Assembly (NCBI GenBank): GCA_016903695.1
Contig: JADQBB010000032.1
Span: 1 to 50,633, forward strand
Origin: Chlorogloea purpurea SAG 13.99
GTDB lineage: Bacteria; Cyanobacteriota; Cyanobacteriia; Cyanobacteriales; Microcystaceae
Length of the DNA stretch: 50,633 nucleotides
Direction of reading: 5' to 3'
Each line of letters starts with the position of its first letter. Position 1 is the first letter of the stretch. Positions 41,019 to 49,370 of this stretch are shown in pieces. Position numbers and translations under genes: made by a program. Below the pieces are notes generated by a model, which saw only the letters and a program-made list of their open reading frames with translations, was not told the DNA's origin and ran no database searches.

Positions 41019-42803
41019 TTATTTAACTTCTAATCCCAGTAAAGTTTTTATTTTGAACCATTTTCCCCGCAGTTTCCAAAATTTACTGCTCTCCATCGCT
41101 TCGATGATAGTGTGCGCTCTCTCCCAACCGTGTTGAGCTTGTTCTAATTGATTTTGAGTTTGTTGCCACTCTTGATAACTTTGGTTTAGTTGCTGACGGG
41201 CTACCGTTAATTGTGATTCCACTTGCTCGCGTTCGGCCTCGACGCGGGCCACCTTCCCTATATAATCTCTGATTTGAGCCTGAGACCGAGCCAATTCCAA
41301 TTCGATTTTTTCCCGTCGGGTTAGGGACTCGGCTAACTTGGTTCGAGTGTTTTCTACTTCGGTACGAGCTTGTGTTAATTCTACTTGAGTCTCTTGCAGT
41401 TGAGTTTGAGTCTCTTGCAGTTGAGTTTGAGTCTCTTGCAGTTGAGTTTGAGTCTCTTGCAGTTGAGTTTGAGTCTCTTGCAGTTGAGTTTGAGTCTCTT
41501 GCAGTTGAGCTTGAGTCTCTTGCAGTTGAGCTTGAGTATGGCTTAGACGCAGCCTATCTTGTTCCCAGTCTAAATGAACGGTATCTAACTGGGCTTGCGT
41601 CTGTTCCCGTTGAGCATTAGCATTAATCAGTTCCTGTTTGGTTTCCTCCCATTGAGCCGCGGTTTGAATTAACTCATTGCGGGTTTGCCCTAGTTGACCG
41701 TGAAGGTTCGTCAATTCTTCTTTGGCTCGATCGTGGTCGTTGCGAACTTGGATTAATTCTGTTGTGGTCTGTTCACATTGGGCTTGAGAATTATTGATCT
41801 GGGATTGAAGTTGGCCGATCGTGGATTCTGCTTGATGATACTTATCTAGAACCACGGCGTATTCTTGTTCTTTACCCCTTTGTTGCTTCTGTAGTAGCTC
41901 GTGATGAGTAATTATGGGGCCGTAAATTTTATCGGCTTCTTGAAGGATTTGTCGGATGTTATCTAATTCGTCCGGGGACACTCGCTCGCCTTGACAAGCT
42001 GCCATACCCCAAGCGAAAGTTTCACTTACCCAACTGGCAATATCGGGCCGGGCGGCTAGATCTTCGCAAGATAGATTATGATGTCTGAGATTGGGGGAGA
42101 GAAACTGCTCGATTTCGATCGTGGCTAAATGGGAACGACGGGGGAAGACAATTCCTAATTCCGTTTCCAGACGTGACACTAAAGTTTGCCAAGAGGTTAA
42201 TAATTGCTCGTAGGTGACGAAAGTGCGTCGGTAATTTCTCGTATCCCTTTCCGCGTCTAAAAAGTGCCACAACCACAGTAGTAGAGATTTATTGGTATCG
42301 AATCCGTGTCTGGTTTTTAAAGATGCGGCTACTTCAAAAGGATGTCTGATGGGAATAATGAAACGTGCCTCGGTTGACAATCTATCTAGTACCCTGATCC
42401 ACAGAGGGATGAGACGACAAATCCGGGGGTCTTTAATGGTGTATAGGGGTAAGTTCCATAAGTCGCGTTTCAATAGCTCGATAATTTTGTCTTCGTATTT
42501 TTGCGCTAGCGGAGAAGCGAACCAGGTTGGGGGAAACTCAGAAATATCGTGCCAGTAAGAACCAGCCGATTCTAAAATTTCGTCGTGTATTTGTTTGATA
42601 TTCTCGGATTCCCAGAAACCCTTTATATTATCTTCGGCCGGTGGTATCAAGTTATCGGGCAAAGCAACACCGACTATATTCAGAACCCTCGTTAATGCAG
42701 AAGTTCCGCTTCTGTGCATCCCCGCTACTATAATCGCCGTTTGCTTCGTCTGCGAACAGGATGTGTGTTCGCTTATTATTCCATTTTTAATTTCTATATC
42801 CAT
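41019..42803 (-). CDS. Sulfotransferase family protein with long coiled coil
   Basis: A 594-residue protein. Residues 20-290 resemble a PAPS-dependent sulfotransferase: phosphosulfate loop GMHRSGTS (28-35), the YTIKDPRICRLIPLW segment, and FIIPIRHPFEVAASLKTR with the conserved Arg. The rest is one long coiled coil (about 315-555) built from heptads rich in Gln, Glu and Thr, including a perfect seven-unit LQETQ repeat. It ends with IEAMESSKFWKLRGKWFKIK, a tail that it shares with the GT2 at 31790. I chose ATG 42803; the longer frame begins with a TTG at 42857. Sulfation of the exported glycan is inferred. Confidence 0.87.
   Translation of the reverse strand: MDIEIKNGIISEHTSCSQTKQTAIIVAGMHRSGTSALTRVLNIVGVALPDNLIPPAEDNIKGFWESENIKQIHDEILESAGSYWHDISEFPPTWFASPLAQKYEDKIIELLKRDLWNLPLYTIKDPRICRLIPLWIRVLDRLSTEARFIIPIRHPFEVAASLKTRHGFDTNKSLLLWLWHFLDAERDTRNYRRTFVTYEQLLTSWQTLVSRLETELGIVFPRRSHLATIEIEQFLSPNLRHHNLSCEDLAARPDIASWVSETFAWGMAACQGERVSPDELDNIRQILQEADKIYGPIITHHELLQKQQRGKEQEYAVVLDKYHQAESTIGQLQSQINNSQAQCEQTTTELIQVRNDHDRAKEELTNLHGQLGQTRNELIQTAAQWEETKQELINANAQREQTQAQLDTVHLDWEQDRLRLSHTQAQLQETQAQLQETQTQLQETQTQLQETQTQLQETQTQLQETQTQLQETQVELTQARTEVENTRTKLAESLTRREKIELELARSQAQIRDYIGKVARVEAEREQVESQLTVARQQLNQSYQEWQQTQNQLEQAQHGWERAHTIIEAMESSKFWKLRGKWFKIKTLLGLEVK
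41387..41533. repeat. Seven-copy 21-bp tandem repeat in the sulfotransferase coiled coil
   Basis: Seven direct 21-base units with unit GAGTCTCTTGCAGTTGAGTTT. Units 1-5 are identical, and 6-7 differ by a single base (T to C). Each unit encodes one heptad (TQLQETQ or AQLQETQ) on the minus strand, so gain or loss of units would lengthen or shorten the coil by two helical turns without breaking the frame. The near-identity points to recent slippage. Confidence 0.95.
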
Positions 42804-43114
42804 TAGCTTTATATATAATGATAGTCTAATTCGTAGATTTGAGATCGGGCCGATCAAAACTACACTCTTTAAATATTTATATTATTAATAGGAATATGTC
42901 AAGATTCTCTCAGGATATTTTATTCTAGGTAGTCCAAAATGTTAGTCGCCGCTATTACTAATTCTGAGGTTGCGTTAAATTATTCTCCGCTTGGATACTT
43001 ATATTCGTCTCCTGTATTTTCTTTTTAAGCGTCTCGTCAGAAAAGTCTATTCGGGTTAAGTTTCATCATACTTTCACACCTTATTCTCGGTAACAATATT
43101 ATCGGGATAAAAAA
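42804..43114. other. Intergenic region with no gene seen
   Basis: These 311 bases separate two minus-strand genes and must hold the promoter of the sulfotransferase gene. The first 85 bases next to that gene are AT-rich. I see no ORF, tRNA, strong hairpin or repeat. The rest is unremarkable. Confidence 0.6.
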
Positions 43115-44086
43115 TTATTTCTGTTGGATAAGAGCGTGAGATAGATAAGCCATACGCTTTATCTCCCTCCTACCGCGGGCTACCGAGTCCAGTATCATGC
43201 CGCAGGTGAGGCTTAAAAATGCCAACAGCATTATAGAGGCGGCTAAAATCGCTGTAGGAAATCTCGGCACCAATCCGGTCTCCACATAGGTAATAAATAA
43301 GGGAATACTTAAAAGTAAAGCGATCGTTCCCAGACCCAAACCCACTAAACTAAAAAATAAAAACGGGCGGATCTCTTTAAATAACAAAATTGCTGTACCC
43401 AATACCCGCCAACCATCCCTGAAAGTTCTTAATTTACTTTCTGACCCTTCGGGACGCTCTCCATAAAGTATCGGTTCTTCGGCGAAAGGAAGTTTTAACT
43501 CCAAGGCGTGGATTGTCAATTCAGTTTCCGTCTCGAACCCGTTAGATAGGGCGGGGAAAGATTTAACGAATCGCCTAGAAAACACTCGATAGCCTGACAG
43601 CATATCTATTAGCTTCGCTTTAAATAATAACTTCACGAATCCGGTGAGAAAAAGATTACCGAATTTATGTCCAGGTCTGTAAGCTCCCGTAGCTGTTTCC
43701 ACGGCCTTCCTCGCCCCCACTACCATATCTAATTGTTCCGCGAGCAAGCGATCGATCAATCTTCTCACCGCCCGGGTTTCATAAGTATCATCGCCATCGA
43801 TGAGGATATATATATCCGCTTCTATATCCGCGAACATCCGCCGCACCACATTACCTTTACCAGGTAATATTTCCTGTCGTACGATCGCACCAGCTTTTAA
43901 AGCTTGTTCCACCGTATCGTCGGTAGACCGGTTATTGTAAACGTAAATTAGCGCGGACGGTAATTCGGTGCGAAATTCCCTAACTACTTTACCGATGGTC
44001 AAGCCTTCATTCCTACAGGGAATCAACACGGCCAATTTATAGCCGGTGAGGGAAATGGGGGAGACGGTGGTTAATTGGTTGAACAT
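43115..44086 (-). CDS. Membrane GT2 glycosyltransferase (dolichol-phosphate mannose synthase-like)
   Basis: A 323-residue GT2 enzyme with two C-terminal transmembrane helices (about 240-265 and 280-305). Catalytic motifs are LAVLIPCRNEGLTIGKVV (about 18-35), VYNNRSTDDT (about 49), IDGDD (DxD, about 96-100) and MLSGYRVFSRRFV (about 160), which resemble GtrB/DPM1 enzymes that move a sugar onto polyprenyl phosphate. The lipid-linked sugar would feed the GT-C enzymes next door. The start overlaps the upstream GT-C gene by 16 bases, so they are co-translated. Confidence 0.93.
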   Translation of the reverse strand: MFNQLTTVSPISLTGYKLAVLIPCRNEGLTIGKVVREFRTELPSALIYVYNNRSTDDTVEQALKAGAIVRQEILPGKGNVVRRMFADIEADIYILIDGDDTYETRAVRRLIDRLLAEQLDMVVGARKAVETATGAYRPGHKFGNLFLTGFVKLLFKAKLIDMLSGYRVFSRRFVKSFPALSNGFETETELTIHALELKLPFAEEPILYGERPEGSESKLRTFRDGWRVLGTAILLFKEIRPFLFFSLVGLGLGTIALLLSIPLFITYVETGLVPRFPTAILAASIMLLAFLSLTCGMILDSVARGRREIKRMAYLSHALIQQK

Positions 44087-45750
44087 TTTCTAATGATGGC
44101 TAGAGAAGTTTCCTGTCTGGTGACGGCGTGAACGATCGGACATTGGGGGAAGGCTTTGTAATAGTCATAACGGTGGATGCCCATATAATAATCCGGGTCG
44201 GGTGCTTTACCCCACTGGAAATCATCCCGGTGGGTCATGTGAATGTTTAGAGCTGGGTCTACATACATTTCAAACCCGAATCCGGGCCCGGCTACAACTA
44301 AACTGGAATTCGGCTCCGCATTTTTATTAAACCATTCCGTTGCTTCTCTTAGACTTAATCCCCAGTAATCTGTTTCCTGTTTCTGGAACGCCCCTCGAAG
44401 TCCTCCGTAAGCCCGATTGAAATAGGCATATTCGTAGGGGTGTAAACCCAGCATATCGTAGGCGATGACACCTAGATTGGTTATTAAGAGAGTGACGGCG
44501 AATATTTTCACGAGTTTGGGTTTTCTGGGCAGTTTTTCGTATAGCCAGATCAAGGCGGTGGTTGCGATCGCCGCCATGGCCGGTAACACGAAAAGCGAGT
44601 GCCGCATACCATCGTACATGGTAGAGCCTTTAATGATGGCTAAACTCGGCAGTATAAAAGCTTGTAGTAGGGTTAAGACCGCGCAACCTCTTTGAGCCGG
44701 GGTCAGCCCTTTGTAACGCGCGGCGATAGCGATGATGCCGCCGATGAAAGCCACTTGGAATAGTACCGGCACGGTGATGGAGATTAATCTCGGTAGATAG
44801 TACCAGGGAAGCGATCGACCTGGTATATATTGCCCGTCGAACAGCACATCGTTATTCCAGAGGCTGTAGTTAGACATAGTGGTGACAGCACCGATGAACC
44901 AGTCCACCGGATTGCGCCACGCAGAGGGATAAATAATGTAGCAAGTCACTGCCCAACCGAGGAAAATCAGCCCATAGAATTTCCAGAACCTTCTCAGGGT
45001 AAGGGTTACAGATTTTAGATCTGGTTTTGCCACGATTTGGGCCATAATAATGAATGATAGCAGAAAAAAACCGCCCACTCGAATTCCAGTTACTAACCCG
45101 ACTAAAATACCGAAAATAAATGAGCCGATCGTTACCCTATTTTTACCGATGGATAAAGTTGATAACTCGGCGGAAAAATAAAGGTTTAATAATTTCGACC
45201 CCCCCAAAGTAGCCAGAGTGAACATAGTAGCGAAAGGAATATCCTTGGGATTGAAGAAACTATGTCCCCAAAAACCGGGGAATAAAGCTAGGACAATCGC
45301 ACCGAGCCAAGCATTTTCTTTCCCCGCCAAGATAGAGACGATACCGATAACGGAAGCGTAGGCGATCAGGGAGAAAAGGAACGTCACCACGTGTTTAGTG
45401 CGGGTGTGTTTCCACATTTGATAAACCCAGCGTTGTCGATCGGTGGTGATGTGAGCCGGTTCTTTAACGCTGTCGGGGTTAAGTGTGCGGGCGACTTCTT
45501 CTGTGGCCTCGTGTATCAGTTGGGAAATGTAGTTGAAGTAAAAGCCGTAATATTTGGAATCCCGTTCGATCGGTTTATCAGAGCGAATGTAGTCGAGATT
45601 CCATCGCACCATATCCACTTCCACCGTTTCATCCCAGGTTATGCCATAGTTACCCACCGTGGATAAGCCGATGATAGCGATCGCTAAAATTACGAGAAGA
45701 TTCTTGAGATAAGCTTTATCCCGTAAGGCTTGCCATCTTTTTAATAGCAT
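44071..45750 (-). CDS. GT-C fold membrane glycosyltransferase (GT39/ArnT-like)
   Basis: A 559-residue polytopic membrane protein with about 10-12 helices. The first periplasmic loop carries the acidic motif GITWDETVEVD (about 35-45), typical of PMT/ArnT GT-C enzymes that use a polyprenyl-phosphate sugar donor. A second loop shows GHSFFNPKDIPFA, seen in several cyanobacterial relatives. The C-terminal periplasmic domain (about 440-559) carries conserved AEPNSSLVVAGPGFGFEMY. It is co-translated with the DPM-like gene, which should make its donor. The acceptor is unknown. The promoter should lie in 45751-45912, between it and the divergent membrane gene. Confidence 0.87.
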   Translation of the reverse strand: MLLKRWQALRDKAYLKNLLVILAIAIIGLSTVGNYGITWDETVEVDMVRWNLDYIRSDKPIERDSKYYGFYFNYISQLIHEATEEVARTLNPDSVKEPAHITTDRQRWVYQMWKHTRTKHVVTFLFSLIAYASVIGIVSILAGKENAWLGAIVLALFPGFWGHSFFNPKDIPFATMFTLATLGGSKLLNLYFSAELSTLSIGKNRVTIGSFIFGILVGLVTGIRVGGFFLLSFIIMAQIVAKPDLKSVTLTLRRFWKFYGLIFLGWAVTCYIIYPSAWRNPVDWFIGAVTTMSNYSLWNNDVLFDGQYIPGRSLPWYYLPRLISITVPVLFQVAFIGGIIAIAARYKGLTPAQRGCAVLTLLQAFILPSLAIIKGSTMYDGMRHSLFVLPAMAAIATTALIWLYEKLPRKPKLVKIFAVTLLITNLGVIAYDMLGLHPYEYAYFNRAYGGLRGAFQKQETDYWGLSLREATEWFNKNAEPNSSLVVAGPGFGFEMYVDPALNIHMTHRDDFQWGKAPDPDYYMGIHRYDYYKAFPQCPIVHAVTRQETSLAIIRKCSTN

Positions 45751-45912
45751 AAAAATAGAGAGAAATATAAACGATTAATAGAGAAATTAGGGAAACTAAT
45801 CTGAAAGCTCAGATGACGTATTTTAGCAATAAACGTTCCCCCGGCTCTGAACTTGTGATTCGAGGCAAAACATGATAGGAAGGTCTAATAATCTTTATGG
45901 GGAAAGGTGAGG

Positions 45913-47523
45913 ATGAAGATGTTAAAAATTAAGGCCGTGCCGGGGGCGATGCGGTGGGCGATCGTTTATTTTTTACTCTTGGGACTTATTTCCGTGATCT
46001 TGGGACAGGATGCCAGTTGGGACTTACGCAACTACCACTTCTATAATCCCTATATGTTGCTGGAGGGCAGATTCAAATACGACGTACTTCCCGCCCAGAT
46101 ACAGACCTTTTTCAATCCCCTTATGGATGTGCCCTTTTTTATGTCCATCCACTGGCTGAAGATGCCGCCCGTGGTCTTCGGATTTCTCCTCGGTGGTTTT
46201 CACGGACTCAATATCTGGCTGGTGCATCAAATTCTCTATTATTCCCTTACGAACGTTTCCGAAAAATATCGCGAGATCATGAGTTTCGCCGGGGCGATAA
46301 CGGGCATCAGGGGGGCGGCTTACCTATCGGAGTTAGGTACGAATATAGGAGATAGTACCAGTAGCGTTTTCGTCTTGGGGGGAGTAGCGATCGTTGTTTA
46401 CGAACTGTATCGAAATCGGGGAATTAAAACCGGTAGAGTTTTTCTGGCGGGATTATTACTAGGTCTGGCGACGGGTTTAAAACTTACCACGGCTATATAT
46501 AGCGTCAGTTTAATCATCGCCATCAACTTTCTGCCTAATAAAATTAGAGATAAAGTCAGTAACTTAGTTAGTTTGATCTCCGGTATGGGTTTAGGTTTCC
46601 TGGGCACCGCGGGATATTGGTTCCTATTGATGTGGAATAATTTCGCTAACCCGGTTTTCCCCTTCTTCAATACTATTTTCAAATCTCCCTATATAGAAAC
46701 CGACTCCAACTTACAAGACTTGCGCTTCCTCCCGAAAGATATATATCAAACCCTCTTCTATCCCTTTTATTTCGCCGGGGAACAAAGCTTAGTGGCGGAA
46801 GTTAAATTTAGAGATATACGTATAGCGTTGGCTTACATATTTATAGTGATGCTTGTAGGTTACGCCATATATAGACTGAGTTCTAAATCAATCCCCCAAG
46901 CCAATCATATTATCAATCCCCATATCTTATCTTTTCTGACTGCCTTTTACGTGACAGCTTATGTGATCTGGCAGAAAGGCTTTTCCATATATCGCTATCT
47001 GCTAGTTCTAGAATTACTCACACCGGTGCTACTAGTTTTAATCCTCGGTTATATATATCCCCATAAGAAAGCGGTGATGATTATAAGTTTGACTTTGTTC
47101 GCTCTGATTATCACCACGGTGAAACCTTTAGACTGGTGGCGAATCGGTTGGTCAGAAAATTACTTCGGCATTAATAGTAACGAGTTGCAGCGATATGAAA
47201 ATTCCACGATCGTTCTCTATGGTGATGAACCCACGTCTTATATCGCTCCTTACTTTCCCGGGTCAACCCGTTTCGTGAGGCTCAAAGGTAACGCGGGAAT
47301 CAGAGAAGGGACGAAAATGCGCGCCAATGCGGAAGCATTCATCGAGGAAACACCAGAAAGGAATTTATATATATTAAAGACCGACGCTAATAAAAAATCG
47401 GGCGATACGGCTAAAGAGTTAGCACAAGAAGACTTAGGAGTTATGAGGCAAAAATGTCAGCCCCTCTCGACCCATTTGGAGAAGTATGAGATCTGTCGTC
47501 TCGATAAACTGGACGAAAATTGA
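45913..47523 (+). CDS. Polytopic membrane protein, probable GT-C/GT87-like glycosyltransferase
   Basis: A 536-residue protein with about 10-12 hydrophobic helices. The sequence QDASWDLRNYHFYNPYMLLEGR, early in the first periplasmic loop, follows the pattern of GT-C enzymes and puts an Asp at the expected catalytic site. Other details (NPLMDVPFFM, GLLLGLATGLKLTT) recall GT87/DUF2029 proteins. The C-terminal soluble part (about 415-536) is likely periplasmic. I chose ATG 45913; GTG 45907 and ATG 45919 are close alternatives. It overlaps the following GT2 gene by one base, so the two are coupled. No lipid donor enzyme is in the same transcript. Confidence 0.78.
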   Translation: MKMLKIKAVPGAMRWAIVYFLLLGLISVILGQDASWDLRNYHFYNPYMLLEGRFKYDVLPAQIQTFFNPLMDVPFFMSIHWLKMPPVVFGFLLGGFHGLNIWLVHQILYYSLTNVSEKYREIMSFAGAITGIRGAAYLSELGTNIGDSTSSVFVLGGVAIVVYELYRNRGIKTGRVFLAGLLLGLATGLKLTTAIYSVSLIIAINFLPNKIRDKVSNLVSLISGMGLGFLGTAGYWFLLMWNNFANPVFPFFNTIFKSPYIETDSNLQDLRFLPKDIYQTLFYPFYFAGEQSLVAEVKFRDIRIALAYIFIVMLVGYAIYRLSSKSIPQANHIINPHILSFLTAFYVTAYVIWQKGFSIYRYLLVLELLTPVLLVLILGYIYPHKKAVMIISLTLFALIITTVKPLDWWRIGWSENYFGINSNELQRYENSTIVLYGDEPTSYIAPYFPGSTRFVRLKGNAGIREGTKMRANAEAFIEETPERNLYILKTDANKKSGDTAKELAQEDLGVMRQKCQPLSTHLEKYEICRLDKLDEN

Positions 47524-48383
47524 TGATGTATTTCCTCACGGTTAACTATAATTCATCCCGTTTGATCGAGAAGTTAATCGCCTCCTTACCGGGAGAGGGA
47601 GAGTACGAGTTATTGGTGGTTAATAACTCTGCCGATGACAGGGCTATTTATAATCTACAAAGTTCTAGGGTTAGAGTGATCGCTTCCCCGAATAATTTGG
47701 GATTTGGTAAAGCTTGTAATTTAGGACTGGATTGGATTTATGAGCGAGATTCCCAATCCCTGGTCTGGTTGATCAATCCCGATGCTTATCTATTACCGGA
47801 GTCCTTAACCTCGGCGCGAGAGTTTCTAATAGAGAATCCAGAAGTGGGGATATTAGGCACGGAAGTATACGAACCGGATGGAAGTTTATGGTTTGGCTGG
47901 GGTTATTTCAATCGGGGTAATGGCGAGATAATTTCGATGAAGAGTCCCTTGGATTATGAAGGTAAATCCTATAAGAAGGTGGAGTGGGTGACGGGATGTA
48001 GTTTGATCATTAACCTGGTTCATTTTTCTGCGCCGCCCCAATTCGATCATGATTACTTTCTCTACTGTGAGGACTTCGATTTCTGCAAGCGTTATGCCCG
48101 TGAAGGTTATGTAGTGGCTATGACGGGCCGCATAAAAGTGATACATAGTCCTTCGTCCATCACTCTCAGATACGGCTACTTACAATTAACCCAGAATATT
48201 TATAGCTATCTTTTGAGTCTGGAGAAACATACGAGTTTTTGGATACTGTACGGGCGTTTCCTGCGGATGATATTTATGTCCCTGATCGTCTTGCCCGTCA
48301 AGCCGCGATTTTCCCTCGCTAAATTGGCGGGGATAAAACTTTACGGGGGGAGACTGATAAGTCAATATCTAAAGAGAAATTGA
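47523..48383 (+). CDS. Family 2 glycosyltransferase (rhamnosyltransferase-like)
   Basis: A 286-residue GT2 enzyme. It begins with MYFLTVNYNSSRLIEKLIASL and continues with VVNNSADDRA, the donor site WLINPDAYLLPESL (the NPD form of DxD in WbbL-like rhamnosyltransferases), GILGTEVYEPDGSLWFGWG and FLYCEDFDFCKRYAREGY. A C-terminal basic stretch follows. The start ATG 47523 overlaps the stop of the membrane enzyme upstream (TGATG). Bases 48162-48366, encoding about the last 70 residues, are duplicated at 49149-49353. Rhamnose as donor is inferred. Confidence 0.91.
   Translation: MMYFLTVNYNSSRLIEKLIASLPGEGEYELLVVNNSADDRAIYNLQSSRVRVIASPNNLGFGKACNLGLDWIYERDSQSLVWLINPDAYLLPESLTSAREFLIENPEVGILGTEVYEPDGSLWFGWGYFNRGNGEIISMKSPLDYEGKSYKKVEWVTGCSLIINLVHFSAPPQFDHDYFLYCEDFDFCKRYAREGYVVAMTGRIKVIHSPSSITLRYGYLQLTQNIYSYLLSLEKHTSFWILYGRFLRMIFMSLIVLPVKPRFSLAKLAGIKLYGGRLISQYLKRN
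48162..48366 (+). repeat. Direct repeat, copy 1 (3' end of GT2 gene)
   Basis: Copy 1 of a 205-base direct repeat, whose partner is 987 bases downstream with no insertion or deletion between them. By my count about a dozen bases differ. The copies flank the Doc toxin-antitoxin module. Confidence 0.95.
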
Positions 48384-48390
48384 CTTATGT

Positions 48391-48780
48391 TCATCTTTTA
48401 GTGATTACTTTTTGGCGCAACCATTCGGTAAAATTTTCTCTTTTCATTTGCCCAGATGCTACAGATAAAATCACAGTTTCTTGCTCGGATACAGGGCTTT
48501 GTATTTCAAAACCATTTAATAACAAGAAAACTTCCATTGCGGCGTGTGCCGTTCGCTTATTTCCATCAAGAAAAGGATGGTTCATAATAATAGAAAAACC
48601 GAGAGCGGCTGCTTTGTCTATAATGTCAACGTAAAGATCGACTCCTGCGAAAGTCATTTGTGGTTGGGCTAATGCCGACTCTAGCATCCCCAAATCCCTT
48701 ATTGGCGAAGCGCCTCCTGTTTGTTCGATAATTTTTTCGTGTAGTATTAGTATTTCTTCAACACACAAATACCGTGTCAT
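48391..48780 (-). CDS. doc: Doc (death-on-curing) family toxin, Fic fold
   Basis: A 129-residue Fic/Doc protein. The active-site motif is HPFLDGNKRTAHAAMEVFLL (68-87), with His68 and the D-G-N-K-R loop. Doc toxins of this form transfer phosphate from ATP to EF-Tu, whereas other Fic proteins transfer AMP. The N-terminal part (RYLCVEEILILHEKII, GLRD-like GMLESALAQPQ) matches Doc. The start ATG 48780 lies inside the stop of the antitoxin gene (ATGA). It ends eight bases from the convergent GT2 gene. It and the antitoxin make a type II module. Confidence 0.94.
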   Translation of the reverse strand: MTRYLCVEEILILHEKIIEQTGGASPIRDLGMLESALAQPQMTFAGVDLYVDIIDKAAALGFSIIMNHPFLDGNKRTAHAAMEVFLLLNGFEIQSPVSEQETVILSVASGQMKRENFTEWLRQKVITKR

Positions 48781-48929
48781 GAAAGTCTTTCGTAAAGTTC
48801 TTTATTCTTTTTGAGAACGTACTCAACAGCGTTGTCAAATTCTTGTTTATTGTCAACGGGAGATGATGGCTCTCCTGTAATTTTTGATTCGGTTTCGGGT
48901 GCTTGATACGGCTTTTTAATTTTGCCCAT
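48777..48929 (-). CDS. Small antitoxin of the Doc module
   Basis: A 50-residue protein read from ATG 48929 to TGA 48777-48779, which overlaps the doc start by four bases. The C-terminal half FDNAVEYVLKKNKELYERLS matches short antitoxins that I know next to Doc toxins in bacteria. The first half (GKIKKPYQAPETESK) is polar and likely disordered. It lacks the usual Phd DNA-binding domain, so it probably blocks Doc by direct contact of its helix and may not repress its own promoter. At 50 residues it is easily missed by automatic gene calling. Confidence 0.8.
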   Translation of the reverse strand: MGKIKKPYQAPETESKITGEPSSPVDNKQEFDNAVEYVLKKNKELYERLS

Positions 48930-49148
48930 ATTCTTACATTTAAATAGCTACAATCAATTGTAATAAATTTTTTTACCTCCTGACACCCTTTCCCCGGTAG
49001 AGCCATAAAGGTTTCTAATGGGTGGTAGTAGGCAATTTTTCCCCTGCCCCCTCCAATTCTTCCATATATTGATCGATCAATGGCCATCCCCGCAAGTTAA
49101 AATAACCTACACGAAAATCTGTGCGATAGCCCTGTCTTAAATAAGCTT

Positions 49149-49353
49149 ACCCTCAGATACGGCTACTTACAATTAACCCAGAATATTTATAGCTATCTTT
49201 TGAGTCTGGAGAAACATACGAGTTTTTGGATACTGTACGGAGGTTTCCTGCGGATGATATTCATGTCCCTGATTATCTTGCCCGTCAAGCCGCAATCTTC
49301 CCTCGCCAAATTGGCGGGGATAAAACTTGACGGGGGGAGACTGATAAAGCAAT
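49149..49353 (+). repeat. Direct repeat, copy 2
   Basis: Partner of 48162-48366, with constant offset of 987 bases. Together the pair flanks the 540-base Doc/antitoxin unit. Unequal recombination between the copies would delete the module and restore one glycosyltransferase 3' end. Confidence 0.95.
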
Positions 49354-49370
49354 TCCGCCCCGGAGGTTAA
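49149..49370 (+). pseudogene. Truncated copy of the GT2 3' end
   Basis: An open frame of 73 codons reading TLRYGYLQLTQNIYSYLL and onward, in the same frame as the end of the GT2 gene at 47523-48383, then a different end (KQFRPGG) and stop TAA 49368-49370. There is no start codon or ribosome-binding site, and the frame is closed by TAA at 49098-49100 upstream. It is a gene fragment. Most differences from the intact copy are at single bases, and the frame is kept. Confidence 0.9.

Noticed and set aside
41387..41533. Possible CRISPR array.
   Set aside because: The 21-bp units are contiguous with no spacers and encode heptads in frame. No cas gene is in the window.
41372..41620. Plus-strand ORF of 82 codons with a repeated SLAVEFE heptad.
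   Set aside because: It is the antisense reading of the 21-bp tandem repeat in the sulfotransferase gene. A repeat of unit length divisible by three leaves open frames on both strands, and there is no start signal.
42804..43114. Riboswitch or small RNA in the gap upstream of the sulfotransferase gene.
   Set aside because: No paired stems or conserved riboswitch core seen by eye, only AT-rich sequence near the gene start.
48758..49087. Minus-strand ORF of 109 codons over the antitoxin.
   Set aside because: Different frame over the antitoxin and the intergenic area. It would run into the doc start. No domain, and the 50-residue frame has the ATGA coupling.
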